Program-made: the position numbers and the translations under genes
Shown here: positions 1-9,184 of the stretch, piece by piece
How positions within the stretch are numbered: the first letter of the stretch is position 1
Layout of the letters: each line of letters begins with the position of its first letter
Assembly (NCBI GenBank): GCA_001695595.3
Contig: MBPM02000017.1
Span: forward strand, 951,890-1,015,889
Length of the DNA: 64,000 bases
Direction of reading: 5' to 3'
From: Plasmopara viticola
Lineage: Eukaryota; Oomycota; Peronosporomycetes; Peronosporales; Peronosporaceae
The notes under the pieces: model-generated
The model's input: only the letters and a program-made list of their open reading frames with translations
The model's database searches: none
Told to the model about the DNA's origin: nothing

Positions 1-414
1 TTGGGATCGTTGCTTCCTCGGTGAATGTTATTGCACCTACCGAATAACCTTTGCTTGCTGCTCTATCATACAGATCAACCATGGCCGACATGTTTCACGA
101 CAAATACCTGTGGCCAATCAAAAATTTGCACTGTCAGGAGGACCTTTGTCGATGCAGCGCAGGCGAGGACTAAAAATCTGCAGCCCGTCTAGTTCATCCA
201 CAACTGCCAACCATTGACAAAATTCGACGAAAGTCTTACATAAAAGAAAACAGATGGTGCCAATCACCTTCAAAAACTTATGCCTGGTATCTTCCGTATA
301 AATCGTCCCTAGTTCTTTTTCCCAACAAAAGTGACCAGCGCTAGTGGATGCTGCCCACGACAGCTGCCCATCGCAAAAGAGAAGAGTGGATTCTTTAATC
401 AGATGTCGTCGCAC
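1..414 (-). pseudogene. Spacer relic S1 (conserved broken frame)
   Basis: The minus strand of this stretch reads, near 30-100, an open segment containing LYDRAASKG and AITFTEEATIP, and further upstream the segment LRCIDKGPPD. Closely related segments occur near 6.4, 16.1, 20.1, 22.5, 32.3, 36.4 and 46.0 kb, always in spacers between WP genes. The frame is interrupted here by at least one shift and a stop. I do not recognise the protein. It is either a decayed second gene family that was duplicated along with the WP genes, or a conserved noncoding spacer that happens to stay partly open. It lies 200-600 bp upstream of WP1 and in the opposite orientation. Confidence 0.4.
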
Positions 415-517
415 TTTGACCCTTTGCCTGATTCAAGGGGATCAGGCCTCAGACCAGATGACCTTTCATTATGTCTCCCCGAAGAAGTCAAGGTGTCAAA
501 TCATAAGCAATAAATCA

Positions 518-579
518 GCACGTATATCTGTGCCACGATGCTAAGGACCTCATTTATCTCCCCTTTCATTCCCCAATTT
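518..579 (+). promoter_or_regulatory. WP1 promoter: dyad plus Inr/FPR-like core
   Basis: GCACGTATATCTGTGC at 518-533 is an imperfect dyad shared by most members of the family. It is followed by CTCATTTAT at about 549 and TTTCATTCCCCAATTT at 564-579. The latter fits the oomycete initiator plus flanking promoter region, 30 bp before the ATG at 609. Confidence 0.55.
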
Positions 580-608
580 ACCTGTCGCCTTCAAAGTCTA
601 CAAAATTC

Positions 609-1649
609 ATGGTGTTCATTCGTCTACAATGTTTCGTGACGCTGACAGTGATCGCTCTGTCCTTGGCGGCGCGAGTCTCTGGTGCTGACAAACCTCAACC
701 GCATGGCCTCGACACGCTGCTTTCTACCAATCAACTCCGTTCTCGGCGGCGATGGCCTGCGCGTCTCTTGGCGTCGGGCCCAAGTGCCCCACTATTAGAG
801 AAACTCACACATGCACCAGTGGGTAAATGGATTTCGCAGCAAACGGGTCTTCTCCACGCTTCAACAACGGAGAATAGTGTGACTAGCTCTTTTCACTCTT
901 TAAATATCAAAAAGGTGAATGCGGCCAAGTTTTTTGACGATCCAAAGGTTAAAGCGTGGCAAAAAAGTATCTCGTCAAAAAGTCAAACCGACTCTGATGC
1001 GTTAATATTTTCGACTCTATACGCAGAGCTCAAGGCAAGCGACAACGGCGGAGTCGAAGCCATTGTCGCGCAGGCTGTGAGGAACAAAGACACGCGTGCT
1101 ATAGGACGCCGCTTTGAGGAGCTGTTGCTTGGAAAGCTGTCTGCCGGTGTGGCAAATGGCGACGCTGTTGAAACTGGTAATTACTTGCGGTATGTGCTCT
1201 ATCGAAATGCGAAGCGTGATTCCGTGAATGAGGACATGAAGACGAAACTTGGCGAACCTTTCTTCACTGCGCAGATCAACAAATTCAAAGAGACGATTTA
1301 TAAAAGTGAGCAAACCCCTTCTCAACATTTAGAGAATTACTTTACGATGCTCAGCGGTGGACGGAAGATAGCGGACGTTTTCAACGATTGGCGACCCGTG
1401 GAAGGTTTTGACAACAATATCTTTTTGTTTAACCAGCTTTTAGCAGAGAAGAATCGTCTCAATATAAACAAGACTTTCGCCGAATTCATGCTGGATACAC
1501 TGCGTAAAGAAGATGGATTTTCTCTTGCGACTACCGCTTTGCATCTTAAGCAACTCCAGGAGCATAAAATCTCGGAAGGTCTCCGTAAATTTTTGGTGGA
1601 TCCGCTATACAAGATGGTGTCGACGCAGTTGGCACGAAGTCATCCTTAA
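609..1649 (+). CDS. Secreted WY-like effector candidate WP1 (RRWPARLL family, subgroup A)
   Basis: 346 residues, complete. Residues 1-25 form a signal peptide (FVTLTVIALSLAARVSG). It is about ten residues shorter than in paralogues because the FTLCKTANV segment is missing. RRRWPARLL lies at 46-54, where RxLR effectors carry their translocation motif; no RxLR or EER is present. The body has a WY-like module with Trp117 (FFDDPKVKAWQKS), GGVEAIVAQA at 148-157 and RRFEELLL at about 167-174. A second module follows with YFTMLSGGRKIADVF and GFDNNIFLF. The start is supported by the upstream core promoter. The stop at 1647-1649 lies eight codons before the conserved 3' intron donor, so it is earlier than the ancestral stop. 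By analogy with WY effectors it would be secreted and act in a host cell; that role is inferred, not shown. Confidence 0.85.
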   Translation: MVFIRLQCFVTLTVIALSLAARVSGADKPQPHGLDTLLSTNQLRSRRRWPARLLASGPSAPLLEKLTHAPVGKWISQQTGLLHASTTENSVTSSFHSLNIKKVNAAKFFDDPKVKAWQKSISSKSQTDSDALIFSTLYAELKASDNGGVEAIVAQAVRNKDTRAIGRRFEELLLGKLSAGVANGDAVETGNYLRYVLYRNAKRDSVNEDMKTKLGEPFFTAQINKFKETIYKSEQTPSQHLENYFTMLSGGRKIADVFNDWRPVEGFDNNIFLFNQLLAEKNRLNINKTFAEFMLDTLRKEDGFSLATTALHLKQLQEHKISEGLRKFLVDPLYKMVSTQLARSHP

Positions 1650-1673
1650 GAATACAGCAGTAATGCTGCAACG

Positions 1674-1750
1674 GTGCGTATGCACATGCTTTTAAGCATG
1701 ATGTAAACGATCTCTCGCAATGACGCCATGTGTTATTTCCGTGTTTGTAG
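1674..1750 (+). other. Conserved 3' intron of WP1 (77 nt, in 3' UTR)
   Basis: Donor GGTGCGT, inner TCTCTCGCAATGAC branch-point-like segment and acceptor TTTGTAG match the intron seen in WP3, WP9, WP10 and WP12. The donor falls exactly on codon 355 counted from the ATG, and the next exon begins ACTCTCTGA. Because WP1 gained an earlier stop, the intron is now untranslated. Confidence 0.6.
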
Positions 1751-2282
1751 ACTCTCTGAAGCCAAAGCGAATGGAAAAGTGACTGTAGAAGGTCCTGCTT
1801 CAGTGCCTGACTCGTGCTGATTGCGAGAAAGAAGCTTGGAATTCGGCTTGTGGAGTAGCAAGGGTGTTATTTGACCACAGGGCTTGCATGTCAATGATTC
1901 ACATTTCAAGGCATCTAAATGAGGTGAATGCGTATACAATCACTTCTTAGGTCATATTATAATAAATGTAGAACGTTTATCCTTTCAAAGCGTCCTATGA
2001 ACTCCGTAATGCCCTCTACCGCGTTGCTAAGGCTATCCGAAACTTGGTAAGGATGGAGTATTGTATATAATATACATGACTTATGCCCTACATTGTAAAC
2101 TTTGTACAATTGAAGCTTTCTTGCTATCTAATTTATCGAAACAGAAAGTTTCAAGTGCTACAAGCTTTTCATACAGTGTTAAAGTTACCAACTCTTCAAA
2201 AAGTGCCTTGTCTTTTTTCTAATTCCATAAAGTGCGATGATTCACCTCTGCGGCTCTATTAGCTTTATAGATTCAGTCACAA

Positions 2283-2378
2283 TTTGCTTGCCACTTTGGC
2301 AGTCTTACAGAAAGCAAGAAAGACTACTGTCAGTGTTAAGACGCATCTTAGACACACTGAAACCATGAGCTTTGCCGC
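2283..2378 (-). pseudogene. Signal-peptide relic WP2
   Basis: On the minus strand, an ATG at about 2366 (in CTCATGGTTTCAG) leads into codons resembling the family signal peptide (CLRC.LTLTVVFLAFCKTAKVA) and stops matching soon after. No RRWPARLL or body follows. This is a 5' fragment left by duplication or deletion. Confidence 0.6.
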
Positions 2379-2389
2379 CTTTAAGGCCG

Positions 2390-3570
2390 GCAAATAAAAT
2401 TGTTGAGGATGAAAATTTTGGTAGAGATCACAATTCGACAATTTTGATGTTTTGAGAAAATGTTTAATGTACGAGACGATCTCTAATGAGCTCGAATTGT
2501 ACCTACTAGTTTATATGCAACCAGTCGCCTAGTATTCGTCATATTTTCGCTGCTGAAGTGTGTTGACTCCACTCGTTAGTAGCACAACTTTTACGTGGAA
2601 AATGATTGTTTGCTCCGAGCCACACAATAAGTTATGTGCAATGTGAACATCGCATCTTAATGTAATTTAAAAAAAACAATATCGAGGCCCAGAAAGCAGG
2701 GCTGCACAGTATAATCGGAAGCGGTCCCAACGCTGGACTCACGTATGAGCCGTCCTGCGATACTCAATCGTTAAGACAAGAGCAAGAGAGTTTTTAAGCG
2801 GTGTCCACAAGCGCAGCGCAGCTGCTCAATTCATATGGAAAAATTCGTTTCCGTATGTGATAGGCCTCGTATGGTTTTTTTGCTGGTCTGGTGAGCACCA
2901 TACGATTCAAGTTCTCCCGCGCACTCTCGAATACTCGAATACTAGTAGATTGGTAGTACAGCATTCCCAGGATATCGAATAGAGTCGGAGGATAACATCA
3001 ATATGAATGAATTACGACGAAAGGGACTGCGATTCTAATTCAAGATGGGTTATATGTGTATTCAATCGTTAATATTCGAGCGATGCTACAATTGGGCTAT
3101 CAATTACCTAGAGACATATATATATACTTGAGCAGAATGATTCGTACAAGCTGTATACTAACACGCCTTTTCCAAAAGTGTGGAGGCTGTACATGCGGAG
3201 ATACTTAAGCAGAGAGAATATTCATAATACTGAAAAAGCGTTAATCGGTCCAGCAAATAGCCCAGACGACATGCGCCACGCCCCATCAGCCACTTGATGA
3301 AAAGAGATTGGGTTGAAGAGATTGACATCTAATCGGCTCTGAACTTCTCTTTCTAAGACTAAAAATCGTTTGATCCGAGAGAACCCTCACAGGTAAGCGT
3401 CAATAAAGTTATTGACTTAATGTGTGTTAAAAGCCATTTTAGCACGATGCAAACGAGCTAGGCGAAGCAAATGAGAAGGCTTCTTTCTGATGTACGGGTC
3501 CTCAATGTCTTTTAGGTCGTGCAATCATTTTAGAAATTGTTATATACGGTAGATATTTCTAACACAATAT
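2390..3570. other. Spacer without recognisable gene
   Basis: No long frame and no RNA gene seen. The part at 2690-2830, with CGTATGAGCCGTCC and the downstream text on AAGACAAGAGCAAG, recurs at 10330-10470, 13790-13870 and 19460-19510. The stretch at 3240-3420 recurs near 16.6 kb and 33.8 kb. It is therefore part of the duplicated spacer unit of the WP cluster. Confidence 0.5.
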
Positions 3571-3580
3571 ATTGCCGGCT

Positions 3581-3903
3581 TTTCGGAAACGGTCGGGGTG
3601 ACGCCCTCCTTCCAAGCGCGGGGGCTAAATGCTCGCGCGCTTCGGGCAGGTGCTCTCGGGCATCTGCAGGTCATTAACGAGTCTCACCCTCGACGCGACG
3701 GTCTCCAGCACCAGGGCGCCACCTGGGCTCTTACCAAGTCAGAACTACACAAAATAATGGAAGACCCTCACGGCCTCGGTGCTGGCTGCACTGCCCGCCG
3801 AACGAGACCCGACGTATGCGGACACCACTCTATGCCGTGGACTAGCCATAGAGCCTAGCACGTGCATAAGTTGGCAACGCGATAACGTAATACAATACAT
3901 ACA
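3581..3903 (+). mobile_element. LINE-derived mini-element, copy 1 (~320 bp)
   Basis: The head (GGGGTGACGCCCTCC...) equals the 5' end, and the tail (CCGCCGAACGAGAC ... GCGATAACGTAATAC plus an ATACA-type tail) equals the 3' end, of the larger LINE derivatives at 55.7 and 60.8 kb. A short middle piece GGGCTCTTACCAAGTCAGA comes from the reverse transcriptase C-terminal region. ATTGCCGGCT occurs directly before (3571-3580) and after (3904-3913), a 10-bp target-site duplication. It has no coding capacity of its own and would depend on LINE proteins. Confidence 0.8.
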
Positions 3904-4327
3904 ATTGCCGGCTACCAGATGTTTTCAGCGAAGATGCATTTTACCAAACTTTCTGAGCTAAGGTAGCAGCAAAATAATAAGGGTAAGTGACCCCAATTTC
4001 TAGCCAGAATTGCCCAAATCATTCGAGGAAATAAGTCAACAGCGGCTTTTGGCATCGGTGACTTAATTTAGAAAGGAGGCCGAAAGCACGGGATTTCCAG
4101 CTCTCTCTGGAATGGTGTCGACCTTTGTCGTGGTAAATAAAAATAACGAGTAAACTTGAAAATGCGCGGGTGTTGCTGCGAGCGAGTAGCTCGTCATCCG
4201 CAGGCAACGCCATTGTGTCGCAGCAAATAAATGAGTACAGTCAACCGCATTAGAGGTCATTTTGTCAGCGGTACCCTTTTTTAAACTATTGCAATTCTAA
4301 TTGAGAGCTCGAGACCAGGTCATCAAA

Positions 4328-4401
4328 TCACGTTTTCATGTGCCAAGATTAAAGATAGACGAGCAATTTGTGGCCACCCATAAAATCTCATTCTCCATTT
4401 T
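4328..4401 (+). promoter_or_regulatory. WP3 promoter: dyad plus Inr/FPR
   Basis: TCACGTTTTCATGTGC at 4328-4343 is the 16-bp dyad in this copy. TCTCATTCTCCATTTT at 4386-4401 is a near-consensus oomycete Inr+FPR, 39 bp before the ATG at 4441. Confidence 0.65.
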
Positions 4402-4440
4402 ACCTTACGCCTCCAACTAGCTTCAAAGTCAGCAAAACTC

Positions 4441-5516
4441 ATGGTCTCGAAGCGTCTACGAAGTGTCTTGACGCTGACAGTGATCGCTCTGGTCACCTTC
4501 TGTAAGACTGCTACGGTGGCGGCGAAAACCTTGGGTGCAGAAGAATCCCATACGCATGACCTCGAGACGCTACCTATCACCAGTTCGCTTGGTTCACGGC
4601 GGCGATGGCCTGCACGTCTCTTAAAGTCAGTCGCTGCTTCAGAAGTCTTTTCGAACTTGGCAAACACACGGTTTGTAAAGTGGTTTTACAATCGAAAAGT
4701 CCCAAATAACGCCCCCATTGATCAGCAAAATAGGGTGGCGGACCTTTTCAACTCTCACAAAGTCAAAGGCGTGAACCCACAAGACTTTTTCAAGAGTGAG
4801 CAGTTCATAAAATGGAAAATCGACGTCAAGGCAATCGATGAAAAAGATGAGCCTGAAAAAATAATGCTTTCAACAATGTTGAAGGAGTTCAGTGATAATG
4901 TCAATGGCGGAGTTGACGCAATCATTGCGCGGGGTTTAAATGACCCGAAACGTATAGTTTGGCGCTTCGCTTTGAAAAACATCTGCTAAATACGATGGTC
5001 GATGGCCTACAAAACGAAAACTCTCTCGTTGAAAGCCAGTTCGTGCGTTATGTGCTCTATCGAGATTCGGACCGAGATACCGTGATACGAAAAATGCAGC
5101 ATCTGCTGAAGAGGGATCCTCACCTTCCGTGGTTTTCTGCACTTGAAAAAAAGTTTTTTCCTGATTCAAAGCCCTATCCTGTGAAATTGAAATCTTACTT
5201 CGATATGATCAGCGGGGGCAAATTGGTGAAGGACGCAATTAAAAAGCTGGGTCCTGTCAATGGCTTCAACAACAATGCATTTATGTTAAAATTGCTCTAT
5301 AATAAGGCGACTGAAGGACAACGATCCAACGAGGAATTCGTCAATTACATGCTGACTACACTGCGTAATCCGAAGTGGAGTAACAACAAATTTCTCTCAT
5401 CTCTCCGCAAGCTCGTGGAAAACGATGTACCGTATGATCTTCGTACCAAGTTGCTGGAGCCAATGCTGACGACTGCGTTGAAACAGGTCAAAGCGTCGCG
5501 AAGTGATCATGCGTAA
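4441..5516 (+). pseudogene. WP3: family member broken by one frameshift
   Basis: The first frame (4441-4989) encodes a full signal peptide, GSRRRWPARLL and the first WY-like module (VNPQDFFKSEQFIKW, NGGVDAIIA). The second frame (4959-5516) carries RFEKHLL, YVLYRDSDRD, YFDMISGGK, GFNNNAFML and the C-terminus. The two overlap at 4959-4989, and a single-base length difference in the short T run near 4955-4959 accounts for the break. Nothing else is damaged: promoter, start, stop and 3' intron are all intact. It is therefore either a very recent pseudogene or a sequence error. Its linker and FFKSEQF region are close to subgroup C. Confidence 0.8.
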
Positions 5517-5528
5517 TGGGATACACCG

Positions 5529-5596
5529 GTACGTACGTAGATGATTGTAAACAATTTCTCGCGGTGACGTTATGTGTTGCTTATGTGTTTGTACAG
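5529..5596 (+). other. Conserved 3' intron of WP3 (68 nt)
   Basis: Donor GGTACGTACG, branch-like GCGGTGACG and acceptor TTTGTACAG, followed by ATTCTGTAG. Counting in the second coding frame, the donor is in phase 0. A stop four codons earlier (5514-5516) places the intron in the 3' UTR. Confidence 0.65.
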
Positions 5597-6139
5597 ATTC
5601 TGTAGCCAAAGCGAAGTGAAACTTCGGGAGACTGGAGGAGGTCCTACGTCAGTAGCAGAGAAGACTTGACTCGTGAGGATTGAGCAAGCGACGCTCGTTA
5701 CTTGGCGGCAAGAGATTTTTCACAAGGCTTGCATGGCAACGATTTACATTTCGAACTTCAATGAGAATCATCCATATTTTACACTCGCATTGCATTCTTA
5801 GATCATGTTACTCAAAAGGCTGTTAGAGCTGAATAATGGTCCCCCTCTTAAGCAATTTCCTTGTATAAAGACAAATTGATCATTCAAGCGTCCGTAATGC
5901 CTTCTCCTCAGAGTCGTCTCTGTATCGTGCCTGCCTTTTTCACTAAGTTGTATACATTCACCTCTAAGAGGTACAAAGGTCATTCACAAATTGCTTTCGA
6001 TACGATGGCGTGTTTAAATATTTGCGGGAAAAGCCTTCGACTCTTTGATGTATGTGCAAAGCTCGTTATGATCGATGCTTTGTGAGTGGCTTCAAGAGAT
6101 GTGCACGCGACCGCCGTCGACGAAATTGAACGTCAGCGT

Positions 6140-6250
6140 CATTGGCTTCGGAATTCGCAGTCTCGCCGCCACATTAGCTGTCTTACAGAGTGTCAAAAGA
6201 GCGACTACCGTTTGCACTAAGATGCAACAAAGTCTTATTGAGACCATAAG
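6140..6250 (-). pseudogene. Signal-peptide relic WP4
   Basis: The minus strand from an ATG at 6247 reads MVSIRLCC followed by VVALLTLCKTANVAARL, a clear family signal peptide with a small insertion. It loses similarity within about 40 codons. It sits divergently, about 120 bp from the spacer frame that begins at 6370. Confidence 0.7.
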
Positions 6251-6369
6251 CTTGCTCAGCGTGCTGAAATTCACAGTCACCGCGTGATACCGTGTTCTAC
6301 TCGTTTCTTGCATATACGCAATTTGTATGGCCAACAAGGTAATTAGGCTGCAGAATTTGAATCCTCGCC

Positions 6370-6790
6370 TTGACAAACATTTCTTTAGCATCACGAAATT
6401 TGAATCAGCCACAGGCATTTGTCGACATGCTGTCGGTCGTACTCTTTTTGTATGACAGAGCAGCAAGCAAAGGGTCTACAGTCGTTTTAAATACCTCCAC
6501 CGAGAACGCAACGATCTCAAGTATCGCATTGGTCTCTCATCGTTCGGGTCATCAATTTGGGTCTCAAGCTCGACAGCTACATCAAACACGTGTATATAAG
6601 TATTAGTGGCAAAGTGCACATCATCGCTCCATATATGAGGTGGACACATACAGGATACCTTTCGAATAGGTACAACATTGACTGTAAATATACAAGTTCA
6701 CGTAGTCACCACAATAGTGCCAAGAATTATGATACATTTCATCCGGAAATTGTCTTCGAATAGGAAAAAAGGTCGGAAACGCGAGAGGGG
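6370..6790 (+). pseudogene. Spacer relic S2 (conserved frame, plus strand)
   Basis: The open segment 6370-6606 reads LNQPQAFVDMLSVV, LYDRAASKG, TSTENATISSIALVSHRS. A second segment, 6678-6780, reads LTVNIQVHVVTTIVPRIM and ends in SNRKK. Both have counterparts in other spacers (for example 20.05, 22.3, 32.3 and 36.2 kb). The product is unknown. Similar residues survive in copies that differ by in-frame deletions, which suggests former coding function. Confidence 0.45.
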
Positions 6791-6954
6791 CCAAAGGTTC
6801 TTTATAATGAGCAACTACCTGATAGCTCTAGCGATTCGACAAAGATCGTTTTGGAAGCTCAAATCGTAATCTAGTTCACCAAACGAGGAAAACTAGACTC
6901 AAGACAGAGAATAACCATTTCCGGCCTCAAAAGAAGGTCAAGTAAGATGATCTA

Positions 6955-7200
6955 AAAATGCAATGCGAGTGTATTCATATGTCATTACATCATTTCAATA
7001 AATCGTTAACATGCAAGTCTAATGTTCAGATGACTCCCTTGCCTGCACCAAGCGTTGCTCTCTTTTCCAGCACGAGTCGAGTCTTCTCGACTGTTAGCGC
7101 GGAACTTTTCCCAATCACATTTCTATCTGCTTTGAGTATTGCAATTGTACAAACAGATAACGTCAATGCAAGTTTTCGTATACGTCATGTGTAAACCATC
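6955..7200 (-). other. 3' flank of WP5 with decayed intron
   Basis: On the minus strand this is the family 3' region: CACCGATACGT (donor GT changed to AT), TTGCATTGACGTTAT, CTGTTTGTACAATTGC (acceptor AG lost), and the terminal box that reads GCAATGCATTCTTAGA in other copies. Both splice sites are mutated, so the intron is probably not removed here. Confidence 0.5.
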
Positions 7201-7223
7201 TCCAAACGTATCGGTGGATACCG

Positions 7224-8288
7224 TTATTTAGGAGCTTTTGGCGGTGGTGGAGGCTTTGGTGCTGCCTCCAACATTGGGTCCACCAACTTTGAATTAAGAT
7301 CATTCGGTAATTTCTTTGTATTGAGTAACTTGAGAGAATCGCGAATACTGCCGTCTTTCCACCCCGCCTTTTGCAAAAGTTTCACCATGTATACGGCGAA
7401 ATTTCCTTCTGGCTTAATCTCCATCGCCTTCTTTCGAAGCAAATCTAACAAAAAAGCACTGTGTTCGAATCCTGTGCCCGATTTCAGACGAAAAAACACT
7501 TCATCAATCGGCTTGGAGTTATTAATAATCTCGAAGTATTCGCCTAGTTGTTCAGACGAGGTCTTTGATTCATGCAAAAACTGGTTTTCGAGTGAAGAAA
7601 ACCACAATTTCTCGTCTTCTTTTTCCAGCACTTTCTGCATTCGCAATACCACATCATTTGACTGGCCACCTCGGTAATACACATAACGCAAAAAACTTCT
7701 TTCGGAGTCATGCCCTTTGGCGGCCATGCCATTGACCAACCTGGCTAGCAGTAGATTCTCAAAGCGCTGTGCCGTTCCAACAGTAGCCGGGTTATTGAAA
7801 GCTTTCGCAATAAATGCATCGACTTCGCCATTGACATTGTAACGAAACTTTTTAAACATAGTTTCAAACATCAACTTATCAGCATCTTCTCCGTACTTTT
7901 TCTTGACTTGTTTTTGCCAGCTTAAAAAGCGTTTACTCTTGAAAAAGTCTTCTGGTTTTGACTTTCTGAATTTGGGCATCTCGAAAAGGTCATCCACAAC
8001 AGTTTGCGGATCTTTGGAGGGTTTATTTGGGACGTCTTGTCGGCCAAACAACTTTCCAGCCCGTAAACTCGACAAATTCAAAAAGCCTGCTGAAGCCGCG
8101 GCCTTTAAGAGACGTGCGGGCCATCGTCGCTGTGAACGAAGTGAATTGGCGTTAATCGGCTTATCTGGACCATACGTTTGAAGGTCCTCCACACCAGAGG
8201 TCCTCGCTGCTGCGTTGGTAGTCTTGCACAAGGTGAACACAGCGACCACTGTCAGCGTCACGACACACCGAAGACACATCGAGATCAT
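7224..8288 (-). CDS. Secreted WY-like effector candidate WP5 (subgroup B)
   Basis: 354 residues from the Met at 8288, which matches the start of paralogues (MISM...). An in-frame Met at 8315 would add nine residues that are not conserved. The signal peptide at 1-28 (CLRCVVTLTVVAVFTLCKTTNAAA) is followed by RSQRRWPARLL ending at 61. Downstream are GKLFGRQDVP, FFKSKRFLSWQKQVKKKYG, a changed NGEVDAFIAKAF, QRFENLLLARL, YVYYRGGQ, YFEIINNSKPIDEVF and GFEHSAFLLDLL. The C-terminus ends in an unusual proline tail (KPPPPPKAPK) absent from the other copies. It has its own promoter block and a duplicated promoter-proximal region behind it. The effector role is inferred from architecture. Confidence 0.85.
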   Translation of the reverse strand: MISMCLRCVVTLTVVAVFTLCKTTNAAARTSGVEDLQTYGPDKPINANSLRSQRRWPARLLKAAASAGFLNLSSLRAGKLFGRQDVPNKPSKDPQTVVDDLFEMPKFRKSKPEDFFKSKRFLSWQKQVKKKYGEDADKLMFETMFKKFRYNVNGEVDAFIAKAFNNPATVGTAQRFENLLLARLVNGMAAKGHDSERSFLRYVYYRGGQSNDVVLRMQKVLEKEDEKLWFSSLENQFLHESKTSSEQLGEYFEIINNSKPIDEVFFRLKSGTGFEHSAFLLDLLRKKAMEIKPEGNFAVYMVKLLQKAGWKDGSIRDSLKLLNTKKLPNDLNSKLVDPMLEAAPKPPPPPKAPK

Positions 8289-8331
8289 GAAAGTTGTCGG
8301 CTTTCGAAATGGCAAGTGAAGGGAGGACGGG

Positions 8332-8398
8332 AAAATGGAAAATTAGGGAGTATAAGAGACCACAATTTGTTGCACTATCTCGGCACGAAGATACGTTG
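8332..8398 (-). promoter_or_regulatory. WP5 promoter
   Basis: On the minus strand CTAATTTTCCATTTTC (8332-8350) is an FPR-like core about 45 bp before the start. The degenerate dyad (GCACGAAGATACGTTG on plus, 8383-8398) and the conserved AGATAGTGCAACAA segment lie upstream. Confidence 0.5.
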
Positions 8399-9180
8399 AT
8401 ATTACAATCCGTCGAGTTACCTAGTCTCAAACTCTCCCGCGGGATCGGTCTTTTGATCTGCAATGGCTACCAAAAGGACCTCAAACGTTTATTTATCTAT
8501 TGTACCGATGATTTGCGAATTGCGTTGCCTCTTGAGGAACGAATTAGATGCTCTACACCCTGCCACCAGATTGTTAACTAGTTCTCTATGAATAAACCAT
8601 CATTGCTGCGGTTTTGCTCGTTTTTTTGTATGCAATTTATGTAGCCCCTTGCCACGACAGTCTCTAATAGATGAATGCTGTACTATCGGCCTCCAATTTT
8701 TTATTTGTTTTAAAGCTCGCTTTTTGTCTTCTACTGACCTTGGAATGTTCAATTGTTTTGACGACCTGTACATTGGCATACCATTTTCTCATCAGCTCGC
8801 TCACACTCGTTCGTATCATGTTGAGCTCGCCCTTAACACGCATAAAGTCAACATTTCTATCGACGCTTACCTCTAAGATGAAGCAGTCTCGTGGCTGATT
8901 CTCGGGAGAGAAGTTCAAAGTCGAGCGGATGTCCATCCTACTCTTCATTTTTCGCAGCAAGTGGGTGATGGGGCTTGGTAGTGCATGTAGTCTGGCCGTC
9001 AACTGGACTGCTTTGCGCAATTTTTTAAATTACAGATGTTTTTTTTGCGTAAGTTTCTCCGTATGTACCGCCATCCAAAGAAAGTGCCGTTGTGCACGAC
9101 CTCTACATTCTGCTTTCCATCACACAAAAAGTGATTGACTAGCTAGAGCCATGTGCACCGTCAACGGTAGTAAACACCGT
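8343..9180. repeat. Tandem duplication, unit 1 (upstream region of WP5)
   Basis: Sequence from GGGAGTATAAGAGACCACAA through CACCAGATTGTTAACTAGTTC and AATGCTGTACTATCGGCCTCC recurs in the same order at 9185-9600. It includes the upstream promoter dyad and AGATAGTGCAACAA, but only one WP gene is attached. A third, more distant copy lies upstream of WP6 (13060-13700). Confidence 0.7.
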
Positions 9181-9184
9181 ATCT

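Noticed and set aside
609..1649. Canonical RxLR-EER effector
   Set aside because: No R-x-L-R precedes an EER in any copy. The conserved motif is RRWPARLL, so the standard class name was not used.
4323..4667. 114-residue minus-strand frame over the WP3 N-terminus
   Set aside because: It is the antisense of the signal peptide and RRWPARLL codons; similar shadows appear opposite other WP genes (23620-23808, 24410-24637).
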